From positions 1-22,106 of IMG/VR virus record IMGVR_UViG_3300021127_000037: DNA of 22,106 nucleotides; one strand, 5' to 3'. Position 1 is the first letter of the stretch; the number at the start of each line of letters is the position of its first letter. The position numbers and the translations under genes are program-made. The stretch is from a virus. Below are positions 13,149-19,866 of this stretch, piece by piece. Under the pieces are notes generated by a model that was not told the origin of the DNA, did no database searches, and saw only the letters and a list, made by a program, of their open reading frames with translations.

Positions 13149-14280
13149 AATTTTTTCCTATACTTTCTAACAAGGTTGTAACAACTACATCAGGTTGTTG
13201 TCTATATTCATTTTCCCAAATTATGAGTAATTTAGACACGTGAGATGTATCTTCTTTAATTTTTGTTGCTCTAGTTGCGTCTGTTGTCCATTTTTCTTTC
13301 GAACAGTAACCATGTGTAAAAAAATCTGCTGAAAAAAACAATGGATTTCTATGCCAATAATCTCCGTAGAATTCAATGACTGTTTTTGATTCAAGATGAT
13401 AGAAATCTACTCTAAATCCGCCTATCAATGCTTCGTGTGTAGTTGGCTTAAAATAACATGTTCCTTTGAGTTTTTCTCGAAGAGTTAAAAAAAGCTTATG
13501 CGATATATTTGAAAATGGAGACCTATTGATTTGTCGCATTCGTTCGCACATATCGCTGTATGCTGTAATCGCATCATCCTCTGAATATCCCCTAAGTATA
13601 TATCCATCAATTGATAATGATTTTTTACGATTTATAAGAGAAATTTCTTCAGTACTTTTAGATTGTAATGTATCTAGCCACGATTTAATTCTATTCTCAA
13701 ATAAAATCTTCCCGCGTTCTTTCCCGTATTTTTCAGTATAAAATTTTAATCCATTAGTGGTTTGAACTCTACGCACTTGCTCGGCTGCATCAGATTCAGT
13801 CAATCCCTTACGTAACCAGTATTCAATCGATCTATGTGTATAAATGTTCTTGCCACGTGTTTTTTCAACTGATTTTTTGTTCCTCTCAAGTTGTATCTCT
13901 TTAACTTTGTCATTAGCCGCTGCTATATCAAATCCTAAATCTGTCCAATATTTTACAGTATTTTTAAAATGTTTGCTACGCCTGGTGTCCTGTTCGTGCT
14001 TAATTTTTTCAAAATTTTTCTTGCCATACCGTAAAAACGCAGAAACATTTGATCGATCAGTTGGTATTTTCATCAATCTACGTAACCTTCCAACATAATT
14101 TATTAAATCATATTTTATAAAAGTTGCTATAGTTATATGCCACGTTTCTAATGACTTGCAAGTTCGGTCTTTAAATACTGCATTTAATCTAGTTATCTGT
14201 AAATCAGTTAATGCAATATTTCCTAATATTGCAATAACTGATTTCCGTTTCATAAATCTTTTAGCCTGTTTGTTCAACAT
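13138..14280 (-). CDS. Free-standing Vsr-like homing endonuclease in the first uvsX break
   Basis: The product is 380 residues. A basic helical N-terminus is followed by 'YW-x-x-LG' / 'EYWLRKGLTESDAAEQV' repeats (~110-171) like those of the other uvsX endonuclease. The C-terminal Vsr-type domain holds FRVDFYHLESKTVIEFYGDYWH with Asp292, Glu303, Asp307 and His310, then LLIIWENEY. Such enzymes would cut intein-less uvsX alleles and so spread the split intein. AGGA lies eight bases before the ATG. The stop overlaps the start of the middle uvsX fragment. Sequence shared with the 11962 endonuclease is at motif level only, so they look like distant relatives rather than recent copies. Confidence 0.87.
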   Translation of the reverse strand: MLNKQAKRFMKRKSVIAILGNIALTDLQITRLNAVFKDRTCKSLETWHITIATFIKYDLINYVGRLRRLMKIPTDRSNVSAFLRYGKKNFEKIKHEQDTRRSKHFKNTVKYWTDLGFDIAAANDKVKEIQLERNKKSVEKTRGKNIYTHRSIEYWLRKGLTESDAAEQVRRVQTTNGLKFYTEKYGKERGKILFENRIKSWLDTLQSKSTEEISLINRKKSLSIDGYILRGYSEDDAITAYSDMCERMRQINRSPFSNISHKLFLTLREKLKGTCYFKPTTHEALIGGFRVDFYHLESKTVIEFYGDYWHRNPLFFSADFFTHGYCSKEKWTTDATRATKIKEDTSHVSKLLIIWENEYRQQPDVVVTTLLESIGKNYVY

Positions 14281-14337
14281 ATTATGTTTCCTAGTATTAT
14301 TTTTACATAGTATTTATTATTATGCTGGACAAACAGG
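14265..14337 (-). promoter_or_regulatory. Late promoter between arms of an inverted repeat, first uvsX endonuclease gene
   Basis: The minus-strand AATAAATA (14311-14318) lies between 9-bp complementary arms (CCTGTTTGT at 14329-14337 and ACAAACAGG at 14265-14273). The 3' arm spans codons 3 to 5 of the endonuclease gene starting at 14280. The stem is short for its 55-base loop, so the fold is only tentative. Confidence 0.4.
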
Positions 14338-14344
14338 TAAAATA

Positions 14345-14581
14345 TTATTTCAATTTATATTGTATACGAACCTTGGCTGATGCAGGCAAACAACCACTCT
14401 GACCAGCAAACATCGTAACCTTGCCTAATGGGATTCCATTCCTAAAGTTACCAGATATTGCATAATTTAGTGCATAATTACCCGAATCTACCCAGTGTTT
14501 TGGATCATTAAATCCAACAGAAATACCTGGAATACTTTTTGTCAGATCTTTTCTAAATTTTGAGATGTCAAAAGGACGCAT
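14345..14581 (-). CDS. uvsX: UvsX recombinase N-terminal fragment with 15-residue N-intein
   Basis: I start this at the ATG at 14581, six bases after GGAG; the frame is open 14 codons further up but without a ribosome binding site. The product is 78 residues. Residues 1-63 (MRPFDISKFRKDLTKSIPGI..., PLGKVTMFAGQSG) are the UvsX N-terminus up to the middle of the P-loop. Residue 64 is the intein Cys1, and the intein part is only CLPASAKVRIQYKLK before a TAA stop. Joined to the next fragment it restores GQSG-SGKS. Splicing must occur here for any ATP binding. It is the first uvsX cistron downstream of gp32. Confidence 0.92.
   Translation of the reverse strand: MRPFDISKFRKDLTKSIPGISVGFNDPKHWVDSGNYALNYAISGNFRNGIPLGKVTMFAGQSGCLPASAKVRIQYKLK
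14348..14392 (-). other. Ultra-short split intein N-half, first UvsX intein (15 residues)
   Basis: Only block A is present (Cys1 to Lys15), where canonical split inteins carry about 90-100 residues. The remaining intein is encoded at 12780-13148 behind an intervening endonuclease gene. The stop codon directly follows, and no frameshift or second frame carries a missing N-domain in the 64 bases before the endonuclease gene. Confidence 0.88.
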
Positions 14582-14623
14582 GTGTGTCTCCAATGCTATA
14601 ATGATGATGTTTTTTGATGTCAC

Positions 14624-14655
14624 AATTGTAACGAGGGATAACCCTCGTTACAATT
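14624..14655 (-). terminator. Strong hairpin between gene 32 and uvsX, possible terminator
   Basis: A 14-bp perfect stem (arms 14624-14637 and 14642-14655) has a 4-base ATAA loop. It starts 12 bases past the gp32 stop. On the minus strand it is not followed by a clear T tract, so it may instead be an RNA-stability or processing element for the abundant gp32 message. Confidence 0.55.
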
Positions 14656-14667
14656 TTATGATGTAGC

Positions 14668-15699
14668 TTACTTTCCTTGCTGACGCTTGCGTATTGCAGC
14701 AATAATATCATCAGGAGTTTGCATGCGGGGTTTTTCAACTTGTGTAGTTACAGATTGTGTAGCTTGTGACTGATCTTCCCATGGTGGAGTATCATCAGTT
14801 GAGGGTTTTGCCTGAACTTTATTCAGTATTGAATTACCTGTCATGGCAACAGTTGTTTTTGTTGATACAACTGTTGCATCTGCGTCACTACTTGTGGTGT
14901 CATTACGCATGCTAGTTGGACGGTAAAATTGGCCCCATTTATCAAGATCATATAGTTCTTGATCAACGCTAGCTTGGAATAGTTCCATTATAGCATTTAG
15001 ATGTGCTTCATCTGGTTTTTTAGGCAGAAAACTACTTAGGTTCCATAATCCATGAGTATTCATAGCAGCAGTTTCTATTTCTGATAGAGCACGCTCCTTC
15101 ATAGCCCACTTGCTTGATGCATAGTTTGCATAACCGCCTTTAGTAGTCTTGATAAGGTAGAAATCACGTCCGTGGTCGAAATCAGTAGGACTATTTTCGA
15201 GATCTTGATCCATAAGGATTGATTTAATAACATCAAACACTGATGGATTGATGATAAATCTACGGATCGGATTTTCCGGTTCCTGATCATCCTTATTAGG
15301 GTTTGATGGAACAAAGCCTTGGAACAGATAGCTCTTCTTTTTGTAATACTTCCGAGCCATGTCTTCGAGGCTCTTGTCTTTCCACCATGGACGAATTTCT
15401 GCTGTAATTGGACAAGAGCCTGCTTTCCACATATCTGTGCACGGAACTTGAACATCGACAGGTCTTCCAATAGGATCGCCTTTTACACCAGGAAATGGTA
15501 ATTTAATGATTAAGCGTTCACACCAGAAAAAATCGTTTGATTCATCGCCGTCTGGTAAGAATCTAAGAGTAGCGCTTGAACCATCTGGATTATTCCAGAA
15601 AGGATAAATCGAATTGTCGCCACCGCCATTCTTTGCTCGGTCTTTATTGGCTTGTTGTGCCAGTAGTTTTGCTTGTATTTCTTTAAGACTTAGTGCCAT
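14668..15699 (-). CDS. 32: Single-stranded DNA-binding protein gp32
   Basis: The product is 343 residues (T4 gp32 is 301). The N-terminal basic helix (LKEIQAKLLAQQANKDRAK) is the cooperativity domain. The core has FWCERLIIKLPFPG (53-71) and a zinc-binding candidate set Cys60, Cys87 and Cys96, followed by aromatic-rich DNA-binding sequence (RKYYKKKSYLFQGFV and RDFYLIKTTKGGYANY). gp32 coats single-stranded DNA in replication and recombination. Unlike T4 gp32, the very end (IIAAIRKRQQGK) is basic, though acidic/Pro-rich sequence precedes it. GGAGG lies eight bases before the ATG. A tandem 11-base repeat covers the leader, and a late-type octamer lies further upstream. Confidence 0.93.
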   Translation of the reverse strand: MALSLKEIQAKLLAQQANKDRAKNGGGDNSIYPFWNNPDGSSATLRFLPDGDESNDFFWCERLIIKLPFPGVKGDPIGRPVDVQVPCTDMWKAGSCPITAEIRPWWKDKSLEDMARKYYKKKSYLFQGFVPSNPNKDDQEPENPIRRFIINPSVFDVIKSILMDQDLENSPTDFDHGRDFYLIKTTKGGYANYASSKWAMKERALSEIETAAMNTHGLWNLSSFLPKKPDEAHLNAIMELFQASVDQELYDLDKWGQFYRPTSMRNDTTSSDADATVVSTKTTVAMTGNSILNKVQAKPSTDDTPPWEDQSQATQSVTTQVEKPRMQTPDDIIAAIRKRQQGK

Positions 15700-15723
15700 T
15701 TTATGTGCCTCCTTTATGTGCCT
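15700..15723 (-). repeat. Tandem 11-base repeat over the gene 32 ribosome binding site
   Basis: On the minus strand AGGCACATAAA occurs twice (15713-15723 and 15700-15710), separated by GG. The second copy follows the functional GGAGG. In T4, gp32 represses its own mRNA by binding an A/T-rich leader. A similar operator here is possible but not shown. Confidence 0.6.
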
Positions 15724-15736
15724 AATTAGTGTCTAA

Positions 15737-15772
15737 GACAACTGTAGATCATCATTCTGTTCTACTGTTGAC
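15737..15772 (-). promoter_or_regulatory. Leader hairpin of gene 32
   Basis: Arms 15737-15748 and 15761-15772 pair at 10 of 12 positions around a 12-base loop, just downstream of the late-type octamer on the minus strand. T4 gene 32 has a pseudoknot in its leader used in autoregulation; this may be the counterpart. Confidence 0.4.
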
Positions 15773-15777
15773 AATAC

Positions 15778-15785
15778 TATTTATC
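15778..15785 (-). promoter_or_regulatory. Late-type promoter octamer upstream of gene 32
   Basis: The minus strand reads GATAAATA, one mismatch from the T4 late consensus, 79 bases upstream of the gp32 start. The resulting leader would include the hairpin and the tandem repeat. Confidence 0.5.
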
Positions 15786-15852
15786 CCAGTTGGTGAAAGC
15801 AAATTTGTTTTCGAAAAAAAATTAATCAAAAAGATCCAAGAAATCACTAGGA

Positions 15853-16347
15853 TCAAGTTCGCACGACTCTATCCAGGCTTTTTTTTTGATAAATGGATTT
15901 TTGTTCCCATAACGGATCAGGGTCCATACCCTTGTTAATGAACGGTAACTGTGAAATAGACCACGGTCTAATATGTGTGGCTTTAAAATGTCCTAGAATT
16001 TCTTTTCCGCCCATTAGACTTTTCATTGCATAAAGAGATGGAAGGTGAAATTCGTCACCATGCATAAATTGCTCAATACCGTCTGTTAGTTGAGTGTCTA
16101 AAAAGGCACAGGTTGTTAGGTTAGCAGCAATAGCTCCGGCACGCCAATTAAAATCTGGAGCAAGTAATCCATTAACATGAGAAATGCAGTCCAATGACAT
16201 TCCACTTTTATATGTAGGGTTAAGTCTAATTTTGGTTTCTTCTTCCTGAAATCCGCCCGGTGGACCCGGGCGATAAAGTATGTCTGATCGTATGCTCAAT
16301 ACATTATCATACACGAAATCATTATCAAGCTCATGTTGTCTTTTCAT
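15853..16347 (-). CDS. Glycosyltransferase-like protein, C-terminal part (interrupted gene)
   Basis: This is a 164-residue frame starting at ATG 16347, in the same frame as the 16677 gene and separated from it by one TGA and seven sense codons. It begins MKRQHELDNDFVYDNVLSIR with SDILYRPGPPG following, like the 'R-x-D-x-x-Y' metal/sugar-nucleotide region of small phage glycosyltransferases. It has HGDEFHLPSLYAM in the middle. There is no good Shine-Dalgarno sequence before the ATG, so it is probably not an independent gene. It lies just upstream of gene 32 on the same strand. The product may modify DNA bases or a virion surface, but the substrate cannot be read. Confidence 0.6.
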   Translation of the reverse strand: MKRQHELDNDFVYDNVLSIRSDILYRPGPPGGFQEEETKIRLNPTYKSGMSLDCISHVNGLLAPDFNWRAGAIAANLTTCAFLDTQLTDGIEQFMHGDEFHLPSLYAMKSLMGGKEILGHFKATHIRPWSISQLPFINKGMDPDPLWEQKSIYQKKSLDRVVRT

Positions 16348-16368
16348 AATTCCAGCGTGATAATCGTA

Positions 16369-16677
16369 TCAGGTTTGCTTCCAGTAAGACAATGGCAAAA
16401 ATTTAAAGGTGTGTATAGCATTATTGCAAAATTCATATGACTTCTGCCTGTCAAAAATGCTTTGAATCTCGCTATCGTCAAGAAAAAGGTAATCTATAAG
16501 TCTTGAATTATCAAATATTCTGTGTATTGTATTGGATGTGCATGAATTATCACAGGCTAATACAACGTACCAGTCTGGGTGGTTGTATATCCTGTCAAAC
16601 AAACGTAGGTTATATGGTAGCACATGTTCCCATGTCCTTGCTTGCCCTTTTACAATAATAGCGGTTCTCATGTCCAT
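16369..16677 (-). CDS. Glycosyltransferase-like protein, N-terminal part (interrupted gene)
   Basis: The 102 residues begin MDMRTAIIVKGQARTWEHVL. This 'II-x-GQ-R-x-w' start is typical of small glycosyltransferase-like proteins of marine viruses. It continues through an LRLFDRIYNHPDWYVVLAC strand-helix-strand segment and ends LSYWKQT at a TGA (16369-16371). The next seven codons and the following 164-residue frame are in the same frame, so this is either a gene split by a nonsense mutation or two pieces of a sequence error. The start overlaps the end of the upstream 99-residue gene. Confidence 0.62.
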   Translation of the reverse strand: MDMRTAIIVKGQARTWEHVLPYNLRLFDRIYNHPDWYVVLACDNSCTSNTIHRIFDNSRLIDYLFLDDSEIQSIFDRQKSYEFCNNAIHTFKFLPLSYWKQT

Positions 16678-16967
16678 TTGTAAACCTTTAAACCGATTCT
16701 ATGACCCAGCCATATTAACTTAGTATTAACATTTGCGTCAGGTTCATCAGCAATAACTCTATATGGGCAAACCGTTTCATTTTCAATTGCATATGTACAA
16801 GATGCCCACTTAATGAGTGCCCGTGGATGGCCAATTGCATAATTTTGTGTATCGCGCGAGTCTAATGTTGCAAAACAAATTTCGTCTCCTCTTAGAGGAT
16901 TTGCCCAATTTGGTATATAATTCGCAAATGCAAAATCACATTGGCACCAAACAATAGCGCCTATCAT
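16668..16967 (-). CDS. Hypothetical protein, 99 residues
   Basis: I do not recognise this protein. It has a hydrophobic N-terminus (MIGAIVWCQCDFAFANYI), an internal GDEICFATLDSRDTQNYAI segment and a C-terminal stretch with several aromatic residues (KLIWLGHRIGLKVYKWT). Cys8 and Cys10 form a CQC motif. Its start follows the 57-residue gene by seven bases and its end overlaps the next gene by 10 bases. No good Shine-Dalgarno sequence is visible, so it probably depends on translational coupling. Confidence 0.6.
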   Translation of the reverse strand: MIGAIVWCQCDFAFANYIPNWANPLRGDEICFATLDSRDTQNYAIGHPRALIKWASCTYAIENETVCPYRVIADEPDANVNTKLIWLGHRIGLKVYKWT

Positions 16968-16974
16968 AGATGAA

Positions 16975-17148
16975 TTAGCGTAAGGCCAACGGGTAAAAAA
17001 AATTATTCGATATTAACTTTTTTTGTAGGACTAGACCGCATCTAGTAATGATTTTAAAAACACTATCATTACTAGTGCAGGTTGCTACAATATAATCTTT
17101 ATCTGCAGGCGGCGCATTTATCGACGAAATAACAAGATAATCAAGCAT
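16975..17148 (-). CDS. Hypothetical small protein, 57 residues
   Basis: This frame is short but tightly placed. Its ATG shares one base with the TAA of the 897-residue gene (TAATG), and its stop lies seven bases before the next ATG. The product starts MLDYLVISSINAPPADKDYI, continues VATCTSNDSVFKIITRCGLV and ends NNFFYPLALR. The 'VAT-x-x-x-ND-x-VFKI-x-x-x-G' pattern loosely recalls the end of a GNAT acetyltransferase, but it is too short to assign. An 11-bp inverted repeat (arms 17042-17052 and 17065-17075) lies inside it. Confidence 0.55.
   Translation of the reverse strand: MLDYLVISSINAPPADKDYIVATCTSNDSVFKIITRCGLVLQKKLISNNFFYPLALR
17042..17075. repeat. 11-bp inverted repeat within the 57-residue gene
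   Basis: CTAGTAATGAT and ATCATTACTAG pair perfectly around a 12-base A/T-rich loop. There is no T tract. Its role, if any, is unknown. Confidence 0.55.
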
Positions 17149-19841
17149 TAAATTCCAGCAAGAGTTTTAATCCTGACTATTTCATCTTCTTTCATATGAC
17201 TGCCTTCAGCAGCTATTGAGCGAGCTATTTCAGCTGATTTACTATAGAGGCCTCTATCAAATGATTCCCAAGTCTTATCTGGTTTGAGTTGATGTAATGC
17301 GTCCGATTGACCAACTACCATTACAGGCCATGCCTGAACAAGTACAGCTAACCTACCACCACTCAGTTTTAATACATCACCATCTTCTAAATCATCATCG
17401 GTTTGAGTTATATCATATACCTCGCCGTCACTATACTGTGTCATATCATGCACAGTTGGACTCATAGGTCCTTTTTCTTTCCGGCGTATAAGATCTTGTG
17501 CCGCAGACATTGACTTGCTTCTCTTCCAATCTTTATCTGTAAACGGTCCCTTTCCACCGAAGCCAGGAACATTGCCTTGTCCAGATTTTTGAACATATGA
17601 TTTTAATGTATCAGATGATATTTCATTTAATTCATTATCTTCGCCAAACGCTCTTCTATACGAATTAGGATCCATGCTTGTTTTAGATCCAACGACGCTC
17701 AGGCCTTCGCCGCCTAACAGCAGATCATACATCAGCTTGACAATATCACCTGGTCTACGTTTACTGTCAATTGCCTGCGATAACCACATAACCTTTTGTG
17801 GCTTCATAGGCTTCTGGCTCGGTGTTGAAATTAATTTTTTGGCAAAATCTTTCATTTGACCAAGATCTTGTAACTTTTCTAGGTGTTTTATATCATCAAT
17901 AGTGAAATTGTCAGCAGGACCTTCTTCTAAGGTGTCTTCACTTTCATCAACAACTATATCCAGTACATCTACAGGTGTGAAATAAACTTCGTCGTCGCCT
18001 TCAAATTTTACAGGATATTCATTTCCTTCTGGTTGGCCAACTACTACACCATGCTGGCCGCTTTCTTTATGCTTTACGTGATCTCCCTTAAGAAATCCAT
18101 TAGATTCATTAAAGTCATCTTCATTCATTGCGGCGTAATCATCGTGGTCTATGTAAAAATCACTATCAGGATCGTAGTATTTTCCTTCTTTTGGATCATA
18201 GTACACAGTCTTTCCACTTTTAGTCATAAAAGGACCTTCAAGCCCTGATCTTTCTTGATAGCGATCTGTGTTAATTGGCCGCACTGCATGCCAACCTTCA
18301 CCTAAGGTTGTAGCTTTTTCTCTAAAAGCTTTAACAGCTCGTCCAGGCGGGTCGTATGGCATATTGAGATTATCTACATATTCCCACTTATCGCCAACTT
18401 TTCTAACTATTTCGTATTCGTTTTTAACAGTGTGTGCGTCATGCCTATCCGGGAACCAAGTTAGATAAAGATCGCCCGCTTGGTCTATAACTTCTCCTGG
18501 AAAACCTGGAATAAATCGTATTTTACTTGTGTCGCTTGAAACTTCTGAATTTTCAACAACATTGTCTGCACCAAAAATTTTAGTTGGATCAAATTCACTT
18601 AAAAAATTATCTATCTCGATTTCTTCAGGTAGGTATTGTTCATCCTCTACAATGTTTAAGCTGCTGTTGATAGCTTCTCGTACAAATGACAAGTCTTCTT
18701 CTGTTGGGCGTCTATTATCTGCAATCATTATAGCTATTTCGGATAGTCTAGCTGCAGAACGTGTATCCTCACAAGCATCTGACAGTTCTTTCAACTGTAA
18801 TTGCAATCTTTCCTGCACTGGCATTCCGGAAGGAACATTTGATACGTTTGGACGTCTAGACCATTTGAATTGAGGTTTTGCCGGAAATGGACTTGCTGTG
18901 CCGACATATCTAGCTGCAACTGACAGATCCGAATAGGTATCATCTCCTTGTTGGCATGAACATTGTTCAGCAAATATCTGCAAAAGATTTTCTGTCGCTT
19001 GTTCGTCAAGTATAACCGTAGGCGAAACAAGTATAGAAGCAGCGTTTTGATACCCTTTTGGGCCTTGTACCGATTTCATACGCTTGTTAATTAGATCTAA
19101 TTGTTCTCTTATACCAACAATGTATTCACTTAAGACTTGATTTTGTCTCATAGTAAATGCAGCTCTTTTTAAAGAAACATAATCGGCACTGAGAGAATAT
19201 AATGATTCTGCTATATCGTCAAAATTTGTGCCGCCGTTGCTTAAATGCCTTGCAAAAGCTTTGGCCCCATTTAGATGCAAATGCGGATATGCAAATCTTT
19301 CACCATTCTTGTTTTCAACAAAAATTGCTTTTACATGCCTTGTTCTAGCACCATGTTTGTCTTGATTAACAACATCACTGTGCCTAACAATAACTTTTGC
19401 CTCGCCGATGCGTTGAAAGGAACTCTTTGTTGTCCCAAACCATTTACTAATGTCTTTGCTTTCGTGTATGTTGTTCACGGCTTCCTCCCGAGGTTCTATT
19501 TCTTTGTCAAATACCTGCCAGATAACGTGTATGCCTTCTTTTTGTCCAACAGACTTTCGTATATGATGTCTAATCTTGTAAATTTTTGACCAGTCTTGCT
19601 CGTTGCTTAACTTTGGTGTTTTCAAGTTAATATAACTATTTTGTCCATTATCAATTACTGACACTAGAAATGTAAATTTTTCTAATGCAGGGTTATGGCT
19701 GCGATTGACTGCGAAAAATCTTGTTGCTTCGTCTGGATCAATTGTTTCATTGCCTTTTGCATCGTACATGCGTACGCTATCACATGAGCCTTTTAGAATT
19801 CCAAAAATCTTATTGGTAATAATTGACCAGTTAAAACTCAT
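17148..19841 (-). CDS. Large protein (897 residues) of unknown function with a KOW/SH3-like segment
   Basis: I start this at the ATG at 19841 because GGAG lies six bases before it; a TTG further up is also in frame. No signal peptide or membrane segment is present. Residues 100-200 are basic and aromatic (HVIWQVFDKEIEPREEA; RHVKAIFVENKNGERFAYPH). Residues ~340-400 are helical. Residues ~540-570 are rich in Asp/Tyr (KEGKYYDPDSDFYIDHDDY). Residues 585-628 (GDHVKHKESGQHGVVVGQPE onward) look like a KOW/SH3-type barrel. The C-terminal 150 residues contain Gly-rich sequence and a beta segment (GDVLKLSGGRLAVLVQ). It follows the terminase and has a late-type promoter, so a virion or head-associated role is plausible, but nothing in the sequence proves it. 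Confidence 0.82.
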   Translation of the reverse strand: MSFNWSIITNKIFGILKGSCDSVRMYDAKGNETIDPDEATRFFAVNRSHNPALEKFTFLVSVIDNGQNSYINLKTPKLSNEQDWSKIYKIRHHIRKSVGQKEGIHVIWQVFDKEIEPREEAVNNIHESKDISKWFGTTKSSFQRIGEAKVIVRHSDVVNQDKHGARTRHVKAIFVENKNGERFAYPHLHLNGAKAFARHLSNGGTNFDDIAESLYSLSADYVSLKRAAFTMRQNQVLSEYIVGIREQLDLINKRMKSVQGPKGYQNAASILVSPTVILDEQATENLLQIFAEQCSCQQGDDTYSDLSVAARYVGTASPFPAKPQFKWSRRPNVSNVPSGMPVQERLQLQLKELSDACEDTRSAARLSEIAIMIADNRRPTEEDLSFVREAINSSLNIVEDEQYLPEEIEIDNFLSEFDPTKIFGADNVVENSEVSSDTSKIRFIPGFPGEVIDQAGDLYLTWFPDRHDAHTVKNEYEIVRKVGDKWEYVDNLNMPYDPPGRAVKAFREKATTLGEGWHAVRPINTDRYQERSGLEGPFMTKSGKTVYYDPKEGKYYDPDSDFYIDHDDYAAMNEDDFNESNGFLKGDHVKHKESGQHGVVVGQPEGNEYPVKFEGDDEVYFTPVDVLDIVVDESEDTLEEGPADNFTIDDIKHLEKLQDLGQMKDFAKKLISTPSQKPMKPQKVMWLSQAIDSKRRPGDIVKLMYDLLLGGEGLSVVGSKTSMDPNSYRRAFGEDNELNEISSDTLKSYVQKSGQGNVPGFGGKGPFTDKDWKRSKSMSAAQDLIRRKEKGPMSPTVHDMTQYSDGEVYDITQTDDDLEDGDVLKLSGGRLAVLVQAWPVMVVGQSDALHQLKPDKTWESFDRGLYSKSAEIARSIAAEGSHMKEDEIVRIKTLAGI

Positions 19842-19866
19842 TACATGCTCCAGCAATATAGTCGTG

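Noticed and set aside
14281-14344. Missing rest of the N-intein hidden in another frame after the TAA at 14345
   Set aside because: The 64 bases are A/T-rich, hold a late-type octamer, and no frame extends an intein N-domain. The long C-half already contains the missing part.
15099-15470. 123-codon minus-strand frame within gene 32
   Set aside because: It is an alternative frame of a firmly identified gene and reads as Ile/Leu/Ser-rich nonsense without a ribosome binding site.
16369-16371. TGA as a recoded sense codon (stop reassignment) in this phage
   Set aside because: Other genes such as the endonuclease ending at 13138 and the 82-residue gene at 2871-3119's upstream neighbour use TGA as a true stop, and no other internal TGA was seen in conserved genes.
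18791-19030. 79-codon minus-strand frame within the 897-residue gene
   Set aside because: It is in another frame of a long continuous gene and has no start signals.
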